From: an uncultured Pelagibacteraceae bacterium
GTDB taxonomy: Bacteria; Pseudomonadota; Alphaproteobacteria; Pelagibacterales; Pelagibacteraceae
Reading direction: 5' to 3'
DNA length: 34,667 bases
Assembly (NCBI GenBank): GCA_902518235.1
Contig: CABYFN010000001.1
Location: 1 to 34,667 of the forward strand
Position 1 is the first letter of the stretch, and every line of letters starts with the position of its first letter. The notes beneath the pieces were generated by a model, which searched no databases, had not been told where the DNA came from, and saw only the letters and a list, made by a program, of their open reading frames with translations. Shown here piece by piece: positions 17,214-26,628 of the stretch. The position numbers were made by a program, and so were the translations under genes.

Positions 17214-18344
17214 ATGAAAAAAATTGCGATTATTGGTGGAGGGATATCAGGCTTATATTTTGCAAATCTTTTAAATAATGAAAAAGATTTTGAATATAAG
17301 ATATTTGAAAAAAAAGATAATTATAATTTCCTTGAAGGTTATGGAATTCAATTATCAGTAAATAGTATAAAATTATTAAATAGTATAGGATTTAAAAATC
17401 TACCTGCATCTGAAGTTAGCTTTCCGTCAAAAGTGAATTTCATACAAGCAAATAATTCCAAAAAAATTTGCGATATAGACCTTACACAATTTAATGATTC
17501 CTTAAACCGATACACTACCTTAAAAAGATCAACATTATTAAAATTCTTATTTCAAAACATACCACAAGAAAAAATAAAATTTAATTCAAATATAACAAAA
17601 GTAGATAATTCTAATGGCATCAGAATTTCTTTTGGAGATAATAAAAATGAAGAATTCGATTACTTAATTATTTCGGACGGTATTTTTTCAAAAACGAGGT
17701 CACTAATTTTTAATGAAAGCATATATCCAAAATATAATCTTAATGTTGCACTGCGAGGTAAATTAAATGGTGATTATGGTAGTGATATTTCAATATATAT
17801 GGGATCAAATAGTCACTATGTGATCTATCCTGTAAATCAAAATAATGAATACAATTTTGTAGCTATTATAAAAAAAAAATTATCCTCAGATGAATTGCAA
17901 AATCATGATTTATTCAAATCTGAAGAATTTTTAGCATCGTTAGTATCGGGTTTACAAAAAACATCTCAAATAAGCTCAAAAAATTTAAGTGAATTGAAAT
18001 CATTTCCTGTTCACGTTAGCAGCGAATTTCCAAGTCTAAATAAAAAAAATATATTTTTGTCAGGCGATGCTTTATTTACATTCCCTCCATCATTTGCTCA
18101 AGGAGCTTCCCAAAGTATTGAAACTGCAAACGATATATTTAAAAGTATTTTTAGTGGTACAAATGAATTCTATCAAGAAAGGATTCGTAGTATTTCTTCT
18201 ATAAATAATAAATCAAAATTAAACCATTTTACATTTCATTTATCAAATCCCATCAATATTTTTATTAGAAATAAAATTTTGAAATATCTCTCAAAAAATA
18301 AAAAATTTCTTGAAAATTATTTGGGTAAAATTTACAGAGCTTAA
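17214..18344 (+). CDS. FAD-dependent monooxygenase (UbiH/salicylate hydroxylase-like)
   Basis: KKIAIIGGGISGLYFANLL and NIFLSGDALFTFPPSFAQGASQSIETAND. Confidence 0.85.
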   Translation: MKKIAIIGGGISGLYFANLLNNEKDFEYKIFEKKDNYNFLEGYGIQLSVNSIKLLNSIGFKNLPASEVSFPSKVNFIQANNSKKICDIDLTQFNDSLNRYTTLKRSTLLKFLFQNIPQEKIKFNSNITKVDNSNGIRISFGDNKNEEFDYLIISDGIFSKTRSLIFNESIYPKYNLNVALRGKLNGDYGSDISIYMGSNSHYVIYPVNQNNEYNFVAIIKKKLSSDELQNHDLFKSEEFLASLVSGLQKTSQISSKNLSELKSFPVHVSSEFPSLNKKNIFLSGDALFTFPPSFAQGASQSIETANDIFKSIFSGTNEFYQERIRSISSINNKSKLNHFTFHLSNPINIFIRNKILKYLSKNKKFLENYLGKIYRA

Positions 18345-19414
18345 TTTGCAGGCCTTAATCTTTGTCTCAAATCATCAATTGGCTTTAAAGAATTTCCAGA
18401 TTTATAATGCCAAAATGTCCATCCGTTACAACTTTCTGCACCAATAATTTTTGCTGCAACTTTATGGATTGAACCCTCTGATTGTTGATATTTGATACTT
18501 CCATCCACCATAATTTTAGCATTTACTTTTTTCTTTTGATCATAAATTTCTGTTCCAGGTTTAATTAAGCCCATTTCAACTAATGATCCAAAAGGAATTC
18601 TTGGTTTTGATCTATTATTTTGAAGTGTATCTAGATACTCATCTTTTATAATATCTGTATTGTTTAATCTTTTTCTTGTAGCATCAAAATAATTTTTTTC
18701 CTTTTCAATTCCAAAATATTTTCTACCTAATTTTTTAGAAACAACAGCCGTGGTACCTGATCCTAAAAATGGATCTAAAATAAAATCATTTTTATTTGAT
18801 GAGGCTAATATTATTCTATGGAGTAACGCTTCTGGTTTTTGAGTAGAATGGACTTTTTTTCCATTGTTTTTTAATCTTTCTTTGCCATTACAGATTGGAA
18901 GGTTCCATGTAGATCTCATTTGGAGGTCATCATTCAAGCATTTTAATGATTGATAATTGAAAGTGTATTTCGACCCCTCACTTTTTGATGCCCAAATAAG
19001 TGTTTCATGTGCGTTAGTAAACCTTGTTCCCCTAAAATTTGGCATTGGATTATTTTTATTCCAAATTACATCGTTTAGTATCCAAAAACCTAAATCTTGG
19101 ATTGTAGCACCCACTCTAAAAATATTGTGATAACTACCTATTACCCAAATCGATCCATTCTTTTTTAAAATTCTCTTACATTCTTTTAACCAATCAAAAG
19201 TAAATTCATCATAACTTTTAAAACTTTCAAATTGATCCCATTTATCGTCTACAGCATCTACTTTAGATGTATCCGGTCTACTTAATTCTTTTTTTAATTG
19301 AAGGTTGTAAGGGGGATCAGCAAAAATAAGATCAAAAGTTTCATCAGGAATTTTTTTTAATTCCTCTAAACTATCTCCATTAATAATTTTATTTTTTAAA
19401 GTTTGATTACTCAT
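18341..19414 (-). CDS. ccrM: CcrM-type adenine-specific DNA methyltransferase (predicted GANTC)
   Basis: LIFADPPYNLQL (DPPY), FLGSGTTAVVSKKLGRKYFGIE, C-terminal HKVAAKIIGAESCNGWTFWHYK extension typical of CcrM. Confidence 0.95.
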   Translation of the reverse strand: MSNQTLKNKIINGDSLEELKKIPDETFDLIFADPPYNLQLKKELSRPDTSKVDAVDDKWDQFESFKSYDEFTFDWLKECKRILKKNGSIWVIGSYHNIFRVGATIQDLGFWILNDVIWNKNNPMPNFRGTRFTNAHETLIWASKSEGSKYTFNYQSLKCLNDDLQMRSTWNLPICNGKERLKNNGKKVHSTQKPEALLHRIILASSNKNDFILDPFLGSGTTAVVSKKLGRKYFGIEKEKNYFDATRKRLNNTDIIKDEYLDTLQNNRSKPRIPFGSLVEMGLIKPGTEIYDQKKKVNAKIMVDGSIKYQQSEGSIHKVAAKIIGAESCNGWTFWHYKSGNSLKPIDDLRQRLRPAN

Positions 19415-19427
19415 TTTTTAATTATTA

Positions 19428-19456
19428 ATTAGACTCCAGAGTAGAGTCTCCGTCAA
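19428..19456 (-). promoter_or_regulatory. Predicted sigma70-type promoter of ccrM: -35 TTGACG (19451-19456), 17-bp spacer, -10 TCTAAT (19428-19433)
   Basis: Minus strand TTGACGgagactctactctggagTCTAAT, followed about 13 bp later by the ccrM ATG. Confidence 0.65.
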
Positions 19457-19489
19457 CCTGAGATTGAATTATTTTGAGTCTACTTGTTA

Positions 19490-20068
19490 CTATTTTTTTC
19501 TGTGACTCAATATGTTGTGTATTGGATTGAATGTTTTTCGATGAAATCTAGTTACTCCATATTTTCTAATAGCATTAATGTGATCTCTAGTTCCATAACC
19601 AGCATTTAAATCCCATTTATATTTTTTAAAACTTTCTGACATTTTGAGCATCAGTTTATCCCTTGAAACTTTTGCAATTATTGATGCTGCTGATATTTCT
19701 TTAATTTTTTGGTCTCCTTTAATTATTGTTTTAATAAGATAATTACTTAATTCTGGTGATTTATTCCCGTCAATAAGTACTAAATTAGGTTTAACTTTTA
19801 GTTTTTTTATTGCTCTCTTCATGGCTAATAGACTAGCACTTAAAATATTTAGTTTTTCTATTTCCTTAACTGAGGCAGATCCTATTGCCCAAGTAGAATT
19901 TTTTTTTATAAATTTTGCTAATTTTTCTCTCTCAATCTTAGTTAACTTCTTTGAATCTTTGATCTCTTTCTTTCTAATATTTTTTTTAAGAATAACAGCT
20001 GCAGCATACACTGGACCAATTAAACTTCCTCTACCAACTTCATCAACTCCCGCTATAATTTTTCTCAT
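19490..20068 (-). CDS. rnhB: Ribonuclease HII
   Basis: IIAGVDEVGRGSLIGPVYAAAVIL, DSKKLTKIEREKL, ISAASIIAKVSRDKLM. Confidence 0.96.
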   Translation of the reverse strand: MRKIIAGVDEVGRGSLIGPVYAAAVILKKNIRKKEIKDSKKLTKIEREKLAKFIKKNSTWAIGSASVKEIEKLNILSASLLAMKRAIKKLKVKPNLVLIDGNKSPELSNYLIKTIIKGDQKIKEISAASIIAKVSRDKLMLKMSESFKKYKWDLNAGYGTRDHINAIRKYGVTRFHRKTFNPIHNILSHRKK

Positions 20069-20202
20069 TAAGTAATAAAAAAATGATATAAAAGTACTCC
20101 AATTATCAAACCTTTAATAAAAGTAATCCATAATAATCCATAATTTGAAAGATTAAGTTTTTCTCTCCACCAATTTATATATTTTTTATGTATTTCTATC
20201 AT
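20068..20202 (-). CDS. 44-aa small membrane protein (absent from supplied ORF track)
   Basis: Translation MIEIHKKYINWWREKLNLSNYGLLWITFIKGLIIGVLLYHFFIT; stop overlaps rnhB start as TAATG; fills the UDG-rnhB gap. Confidence 0.6.
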   Translation of the reverse strand: MIEIHKKYINWWREKLNLSNYGLLWITFIKGLIIGVLLYHFFIT

Positions 20203-20209
20203 CGTAAAA

Positions 20210-20914
20210 TTAGGCTGATATTCTTAATTCATCAATTTTCTTCCTGATTTGTTTTAAATCAGCCCAAGAATATTTTTTTTGTTCAGCTTGCCTTAATAAA
20301 TATGCTGGGTGAAATGTGATCATTGTCAAGTATGTTTTATTATGAATGATTAAATCTTTCCAAACACCTCTTTCTTTTGAAATTTTTATCTTAGATCCAA
20401 AAAGTGATTCCATGGCCGTACTACCCATCAGAATTAAAATTTTAGGATCAATAATTGAAATATGTTTTCGAAGAAAATTCGAATATCTATTAATTTCTGA
20501 AGGTTCAGGCTTTCTGTTATTTGGTGGTCGATAGTTAACTACATTAGTAATATAAATATTATTTCTTTTTATTTGAATAGCCTCTAACATTTTATTCAAT
20601 AATACCCCAGCGTCTCCCACAAATGGCTTCCCTTGCTCGTCTTCTTTTTGGCCTGGACCTTCACCGATTATCATAATTTTACTTTCGCAGTTCCCATCAG
20701 CAAATACTAATCGCGTAGCATTATTTTTTAGTTCACAATTATCTATATTTTCGATTTCATTCTTTAATTCTAAAAGAAGTTTTTTTTTATCTTCTAGCTG
20801 TGGTTTAGTTTTAAGTCTGTTAATTGGCTTATCGTTAAATATATATTCAATTTCATTTGAGTTAAGATTTTCAAGGTTTAATATGTCATTTTGATTTTTG
20901 AGATTTAAAGTCAT
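20210..20914 (-). CDS. Uracil-DNA glycosylase superfamily protein (family 4/5-like)
   Basis: IIGEGPGQKEDEQGKPFVGDAGVLLNKML, ITNVVNYRPPNNRKP, FHPAYLLR; start trimmed to MTLNLKNQ at 20914. Confidence 0.88.
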   Translation of the reverse strand: MTLNLKNQNDILNLENLNSNEIEYIFNDKPINRLKTKPQLEDKKKLLLELKNEIENIDNCELKNNATRLVFADGNCESKIMIIGEGPGQKEDEQGKPFVGDAGVLLNKMLEAIQIKRNNIYITNVVNYRPPNNRKPEPSEINRYSNFLRKHISIIDPKILILMGSTAMESLFGSKIKISKERGVWKDLIIHNKTYLTMITFHPAYLLRQAEQKKYSWADLKQIRKKIDELRISA

Positions 20915-20924
20915 AAATTTAAAT

Positions 20925-22598
20925 ATGAAAATTTTATTAGTAATTTTATCATTTTTAGCACTGCAGACCAGTACATATTCAAGTACTTCTGAAGATAATA
21001 AATTCAATCAAAAGTATCTCTCTAATTATTTTTCTGCTTTAGTTTCATCAGGTAATCAAAAAAATGAGGCAGCACTTGATTATTTTAATTCATCTAAATT
21101 TCTTATCCAAAAACATGATAATTTTTTAAAAAAGTATGTATTTTCACTAGTTTTAAATGGACAAGTTAAAAAAGGAATAGACCAAATAAAAATTTCAAAA
21201 AATGATATTAATTCAAATACCTTTGAGCTTAACCTTCTCCTTTTAGTTGATAGCTTTAAGAAAAAAGATTTTAAACAAGCCAATAAAAGAATCAAAGAAT
21301 TTCAAATGGAGAAAGATGATGGAACTTACGAATACGTAATTTACAAAATTTTAAAAGATTTTAATTATCTGTTTATTAAAAAAGAGGCTATTGAAGATAA
21401 TCAATATGGATCATTAAGTTTAATTTCAACTGCTTTTCAGAATTGTTATTTAAACTCACAAAAAACAAATTCATATTTTGAAAGGTTATTAAATAGTTCT
21501 GATGGAGATTATTCGAGATATATGTATTTTTATTTTGCAAATCTCATTGAGAATAAAGAACTTAAAAAAGTAAATGAAGTATCAAAAAGAATTGAACCTT
21601 TAGGAGATAGTATATTATTACATCAAATCAAAGATTGGATTGATAATGAAGATTATAAAAAATTTAAAACTCATTTCTCTTGTAAAAATGAAAATGATAT
21701 TTTGGCTGAGATTTTTTATTTGGTATCTAATTTATTTTCTACGCAAAATATTTTTGATCAGTCAAATTTTTATTTAAGAATATCAGAATACTTAAATCCT
21801 AAATTTTATTTCAATCGGACTTTGCTTGCTGAAAATTATTACTTAAATAAGAATAATTACCAAGCTAATAAAATTTTAGAAGATTTCAAAAAAAAAGATA
21901 AATTATACTTTTGGTATAAAACAAAAAAGATTGGGAGAATACTATCTGAAGATAATTCAGAAGAAGAAGCTGCAATTTATATTAAGAAGCATTTCAATTC
22001 TATAAAGTCTCCAACTTTAAAAATCCTTTATGACTATGCAAACATTAATAAAGGTTTTGAAAATTATAAAATTGCTATCGAATATTACACCAAATTAATG
22101 AAAGAGGTTGAAAAGAATTCTTATGCACTCTCTCGGATTCTATACAGAAGAGGTAGCAGCTATGAAAGGATGGGAAATTATGAAAAAGCGGACAAAGATA
22201 TGTTGGAGAGTTTAAAAATATATCCAAATGAACCATATACTATGAATTATCTTGCTTATAGTTGGCTAGAGAGAAACCACAAAATAGATGAAGCAATAGA
22301 AATGATACAGTCAGCTTACAAACAAAAAGAGGACGATCCGTATATAACAGATTCTGTTGGTTGGGGATATTATTTGATAGGTGATTATATCAATGCTGAA
22401 AAATATTTAAAAAGAGCCTTGCAGCTTATGCCAGACGATCCAATTGTTAACGATCATTATGGTGATGTTCTTTGGAAACTAAATAAAAAACTACAAGCAA
22501 ATTATTATTGGCGGGCTGTTTTAGAGCTTGAGGAAACAGAAGATAAAATGAAATCAAAAATAAAATCTAAGTTATTAGAGGGTTTAAAAAAATCATAA
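20925..22598 (+). CDS. Secreted/periplasmic TPR-repeat protein
   Basis: Signal peptide MKILLVILSFLALQTSTYS; C-terminal tandem TPRs; start trimmed to 20925. Confidence 0.85.
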   Translation: MKILLVILSFLALQTSTYSSTSEDNKFNQKYLSNYFSALVSSGNQKNEAALDYFNSSKFLIQKHDNFLKKYVFSLVLNGQVKKGIDQIKISKNDINSNTFELNLLLLVDSFKKKDFKQANKRIKEFQMEKDDGTYEYVIYKILKDFNYLFIKKEAIEDNQYGSLSLISTAFQNCYLNSQKTNSYFERLLNSSDGDYSRYMYFYFANLIENKELKKVNEVSKRIEPLGDSILLHQIKDWIDNEDYKKFKTHFSCKNENDILAEIFYLVSNLFSTQNIFDQSNFYLRISEYLNPKFYFNRTLLAENYYLNKNNYQANKILEDFKKKDKLYFWYKTKKIGRILSEDNSEEEAAIYIKKHFNSIKSPTLKILYDYANINKGFENYKIAIEYYTKLMKEVEKNSYALSRILYRRGSSYERMGNYEKADKDMLESLKIYPNEPYTMNYLAYSWLERNHKIDEAIEMIQSAYKQKEDDPYITDSVGWGYYLIGDYINAEKYLKRALQLMPDDPIVNDHYGDVLWKLNKKLQANYYWRAVLELEETEDKMKSKIKSKLLEGLKKS

Positions 22599-22601
22599 TT
22601 A

Positions 22602-23450
22602 ATGAGATTTGAAAAGATTAAGTCACACGCAAAAGTTAATTTATCTCTCAACGTGCTAGGAAAACGAAAATCAAAACTTCATGATTTAGAAACTCTAGTT
22701 GCTTTTGTCGACTTACATGATCAAATTTTTATAAAAAGAACAAATAATAAAAATCACATAGTAAAATTTTCAGGAGATTTCTCTAATAAAGTGCCAAAAA
22801 TAAATACCGTTAGTAATTTGCTAAATATTCTCGATAAAAAAAAAAAATTAAAAAATAATAAATATTCAATTTTAATAGAAAAAAATATTCCCCAAGAAGC
22901 TGGACTTGGTGGAGGCTCAATGAACGCGGCCTCTTTAATTAATTACTTTGAAAAAAAAAATAAAATTAATTTAACGTTAAAAGAGAGATATGATTTATGT
23001 TCAAAAATAGGGTCGGACGTAATCTTAGGTATTGATCAAAAAAATTTAATTATTTCTTATAAAAAAAAAACTACAAAAATTAAAAAAAATTTAAAAATTT
23101 TTACTTTAATGGTTAAGCCAAATTTTGGCTGTTCGACAAAAAGTATTTTCAACCGAGTTAGACATTACTCAAAACCACAATTATCAAAAATAAGGTCAAA
23201 AAATATTGACTTTAATTTAATGTCAAAGTTAAAAAATGATTTAGAGATCATATCTACAAAAAAATATCCTAGACTTCAGAAACTTAGAGATTATTTTTTA
23301 AATATTGATAAAAATTCATATGTAAGAATGACAGGATCAGGTTCAACAATCGTTGGGTATTTTAAGTCCAAAAAAGCCGCACTAAACGCAAAGAAATTAT
23401 TAAGAAAAAATTATAAAAACTATTGGTGTAATTTATCAAAAACTATATAA
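22602..23450 (+). CDS. ispE: 4-diphosphocytidyl-2-C-methyl-D-erythritol kinase
   Basis: SHAKVNLSLNVLGKR, NIPQEAGLGGGSMNAASLI GHMP motif, MTGSGSTIVGYF. Confidence 0.94.
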   Translation: MRFEKIKSHAKVNLSLNVLGKRKSKLHDLETLVAFVDLHDQIFIKRTNNKNHIVKFSGDFSNKVPKINTVSNLLNILDKKKKLKNNKYSILIEKNIPQEAGLGGGSMNAASLINYFEKKNKINLTLKERYDLCSKIGSDVILGIDQKNLIISYKKKTTKIKKNLKIFTLMVKPNFGCSTKSIFNRVRHYSKPQLSKIRSKNIDFNLMSKLKNDLEIISTKKYPRLQKLRDYFLNIDKNSYVRMTGSGSTIVGYFKSKKAALNAKKLLRKNYKNYWCNLSKTI

Positions 23451-23482
23451 AGCTTTTTTTTTGTGATATATGAAATTAATTT

Positions 23483-23556
23483 TGGGGTGTAGCCAAGTGG
23501 TAAGGCAGCGGTTTTTGGTACCGCCATCCTAGGTTCGAATCCTAGCACCCCAGCCA
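23483..23556 (+). tRNA. tRNA-Gln, anticodon TTG, CCA encoded
   Basis: TGGGGTG/CACCCCA acceptor stem; GCGGT-TTTTGGT-ACCGC anticodon arm (anticodon 23515-23517); CCTAG-GTTCGAAT-CCTAG T arm; G discriminator plus CCA. Confidence 0.96.
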
Positions 23557-23559
23557 CTT

Positions 23560-24834
23560 ATGTATAATTTTTTTAGTAAAATCTTTAAAACAAACAAAAA
23601 ACTTACACCAAAAGATAGCTCTTTTTTAAGCATATATAATAACACAGAAGTTTCAAAACTTTTTGAAGCGATATCAAATTTTAATAATACTAGTGAACTT
23701 AGATATGTAGGTGGATGTGTTAGAAAAATTTTAAATCAGGAAGATGTTGATGATATTGATCTAGCTGTAAATCTAAATCCAAATCAAATTAAAGAGTGTT
23801 TGCAATCAAGCAGCATTAAATTCTTTGAAACTGGCATAAAACATGGGACTATCACTGCAAATATAGGTCAAAAAAATTTTGAGATTACATCACTAAGAGA
23901 AGATGTAGATACCGACGGAAGACATGCAAAAGTTAAATATACAACAGACTGGCTAAAAGACTCATCAAGAAGAGATTTCACCATTAATTCTATTTATGCG
24001 GATAAAGATGGTAATTTGTTTGATCCCAATGGAGGCGTAAAACATTTAGAAGAGGGAAGGGTAATATTTATAGGTAACGCAGATAAAAGAATTCAGGAAG
24101 ATTATTTAAGAATTTTGAGATATATTAGATTCTTTATAAGTTATAGTAATCATACCCATAATTCATCAGTTAAAAAATCAATCAAGCAAAACATTGCTGG
24201 TGTAGCTAATCTTTCAAAAGAAAGATTAATGAGCGAATTAAAAAAAATTATTTTATCTAAAAATTTTTTACAATTATCAAAAGACTCTTTTTCATTAGAA
24301 ATTTTAACAACAATTTTTCCTCAGCTTGTTAATCTTAATAATTTAGAAAAAATAAATGAATACTCAAAAAATATATTTTACAAAAAAACATTTATTTTTT
24401 TAATTTCTTACTTAATTATAGATGAAACTGATAATGCCAATTATTTCTTATTTAAATATAATTTATCAAATGAAGATAAAAAAAGAGTAAAGTTTCTTAT
24501 TGAAAATCATGAATTATTTTCTGAAAAAGATTACTTCAATAAGAAAAATCTTCAAAGAATTTTTTATTTTTATAATAAATCATATGTTATTGATTTATTA
24601 GATTTAAAAATTTTTAACTCTAAGACAGCACCAAAGAAACTAATTGAATTAAAAAAATATTTTGAACAGTTTGAGAAACCTATTTTTCCATTAAAAGCCC
24701 AGGATTTACTTGAAAAATACAAATTAAAAGAAGGCAAAGAATTTGGACAAAAAATTAGATTACTCGAGGAAATGTGGTTAAATAATAGCTTTAAAATAAG
24801 TAATAAGGAAATTGATAACGTATTTAGAAATTAA
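23560..24834 (+). CDS. CCA tRNA nucleotidyltransferase / poly(A) polymerase family
   Basis: [50 protein letters not shown]. Confidence 0.93.
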   Translation: MYNFFSKIFKTNKKLTPKDSSFLSIYNNTEVSKLFEAISNFNNTSELRYVGGCVRKILNQEDVDDIDLAVNLNPNQIKECLQSSSIKFFETGIKHGTITANIGQKNFEITSLREDVDTDGRHAKVKYTTDWLKDSSRRDFTINSIYADKDGNLFDPNGGVKHLEEGRVIFIGNADKRIQEDYLRILRYIRFFISYSNHTHNSSVKKSIKQNIAGVANLSKERLMSELKKIILSKNFLQLSKDSFSLEILTTIFPQLVNLNNLEKINEYSKNIFYKKTFIFLISYLIIDETDNANYFLFKYNLSNEDKKRVKFLIENHELFSEKDYFNKKNLQRIFYFYNKSYVIDLLDLKIFNSKTAPKKLIELKKYFEQFEKPIFPLKAQDLLEKYKLKEGKEFGQKIRLLEEMWLNNSFKISNKEIDNVFRN

Positions 24835-25307
24835 ATATATTTAACGTCTTTTATTTCAAAATTTTTTACACCTGCGGGAGTTTTAATTTCAACTAAATCT
24901 CCCTTATTTTTACCAATAAGACCCATACCAATTGGCGATTTAAAATATATTAGTTTTTCTTTTAAATCTGCCTCATCTTTTCCAACAATTTTATATTTCA
25001 CACTTTCATCAGTATCTAAATTTTGTAGCATTATTGTTGAACCAAATATAACTTTTCCATCATTATCTAATTTTGAAACATCAATAACATTTGCTCTAGC
25101 AATTAAATCCTCAACTTCTTGAACTCTTCCCTCATTGTGAGATTGTTGTTCTTTTGCAGCATGATATTCGGCATTTTCTTTAAGGTCCCCATGTGATCTT
25201 GCTTCGGCTATAGCTGCAACTATCTCTGGTCTTTTTTTCTCTTTTAAGAAAATTAATTCTTCTTTTAATTTTTCCAAACCTCTAACTGTGATTGGTTCTT
25301 TTTCCAT
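24831..25307 (-). CDS. greA: Transcription elongation factor GreA
   Basis: [45 protein letters not shown]. Confidence 0.97.
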   Translation of the reverse strand: MEKEPITVRGLEKLKEELIFLKEKKRPEIVAAIAEARSHGDLKENAEYHAAKEQQSHNEGRVQEVEDLIARANVIDVSKLDNDGKVIFGSTIMLQNLDTDESVKYKIVGKDEADLKEKLIYFKSPIGMGLIGKNKGDLVEIKTPAGVKNFEIKDVKYI

Positions 25308-25310
25308 AAT

Positions 25311-26138
25311 TTATTTCCATTTTGCAACAGGTGGTAATGACATTAAAATAGCTTCAACATTACCATTCGTTTGTAAACCAAACTTTGTACCTCTATCATA
25401 AAGTAAGTTAAATTCAACATATCGACCTCTTTTTTCTAATTGAATTTCTCTTTGTTTATTTGACCATTTTTTTTTATATTTTTTTAGTATTATTTCTCTA
25501 AAAATATTTTTAAAACTTATTCCTATCTCTCTTACAAAATTAAAATCTTTTTCCCAATTTTCTTTTTTATAATCAAAAAAAATTCCCCCTATGCCTCTTG
25601 GTTCTTTCCTATGTGGTAAATAAAAATATTCATCACACCATTTTTTATATTTTTTATAAAAATTTTTATTGTGTTTGTCACAAGATTTCTTTAATTCATT
25701 ATGAAACCATTTTTCCAAACTTTTATCTTTCAGGCAAGGTGTAACATCCATCCCTCCACCAAACCATCCATGAGAAGTATAAATATATCTAGTGTTAAAA
25801 TGCATAGCAGGAACATGAGGGTTTTTCATATGCATTACTACTGATATACCTGCTGCCCAAAAGTTTGGATTTTTATCTCCCCCAGGAATTCTGTTTCTAA
25901 ATTCTTTTGAAAATTTTCCATACACTTCTGAAAAATTTACACCTACTTTTTCAAAAATTTTTCCATTTTCTAAAATTCTAAATTGGCCCCCACCTTCATT
26001 TGAGTTTTTACCTCTTTCCCAATTTTTAATTTTGAAGATATTTTTTTTCGCTTCTAATTCCTCAATTTCTTGACAAATTACTTCTTGTAAAGTTTTAAAC
26101 CAATTTCGAGCTAGTTTTTTTTTAATCGTTTGATCCAT
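25311..26138 (-). CDS. hemF: Oxygen-dependent coproporphyrinogen III oxidase
   Basis: NPHVPAMHFNTRYIYT, WFGGGMDVTPCL, RGIGGIFFDY, EFNLLYDRGTKFGLQTNGNVEAILMSLPP. Confidence 0.97.
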   Translation of the reverse strand: MDQTIKKKLARNWFKTLQEVICQEIEELEAKKNIFKIKNWERGKNSNEGGGQFRILENGKIFEKVGVNFSEVYGKFSKEFRNRIPGGDKNPNFWAAGISVVMHMKNPHVPAMHFNTRYIYTSHGWFGGGMDVTPCLKDKSLEKWFHNELKKSCDKHNKNFYKKYKKWCDEYFYLPHRKEPRGIGGIFFDYKKENWEKDFNFVREIGISFKNIFREIILKKYKKKWSNKQREIQLEKRGRYVEFNLLYDRGTKFGLQTNGNVEAILMSLPPVAKWK

Positions 26139-26583
26139 AGATATTTGATTGTCTTATATTTTCTGACAATACTATTGCAACTGAAGATGCGAGGTTCAAG
26201 GATCTTTTTTTTTCAATCATTGGTATTTTTATCCTATTCTCTAGCCTTTTATGAACCTCATCTGGAACACCAGCACTTTCTCTTCCAAATAGTAATGTGT
26301 CATTGTATCTAAATTTAAATTCAGTATAAATTTTACTGGCCTTAGTGGTCATCAAAACTACTCTATCATTCTTTTTTGCTTCAAAAAATTCATCTGAACT
26401 TTTGTAAATCTTCATCAATTTTTCATCCAGGTAGTCCATCACAACTCTTTTAAAGCGCTTGTCATTTAGTAAAAATCCACAAGGTTCTATAATCTCAAGA
26501 ACAGCCCCAAGGCAAGAACAAGTTCGAGCTATCGCAGCCGTATTTTGTGGTATATCAGGCTCGTAAAGTGCTATTTTAGGCAT
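26122..26583 (-). CDS. trmL: tRNA (cytidine(34)-2'-O)-methyltransferase (SPOUT)
   Basis: MPKIALYEPDIPQNTAAIARTCSCLGA, LLFGRESAGVPDEVH, RSLNLASSVAIVLSE; start could extend to 26616. Confidence 0.92.
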   Translation of the reverse strand: MPKIALYEPDIPQNTAAIARTCSCLGAVLEIIEPCGFLLNDKRFKRVVMDYLDEKLMKIYKSSDEFFEAKKNDRVVLMTTKASKIYTEFKFRYNDTLLFGRESAGVPDEVHKRLENRIKIPMIEKKRSLNLASSVAIVLSENIRQSNIYGSND

Positions 26584-26628
26584 CGAATTAGTTTTTTTGT
26601 GTGTCATTGTTACCATGGAAAAATAACG

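Noticed and set aside
23451-23475. Poly-T run after AAAGC downstream of ispE as an intrinsic terminator
   Set aside because: AAAGCTTT is too short for a stable stem; the T run alone is not diagnostic in this AT-rich sequence.
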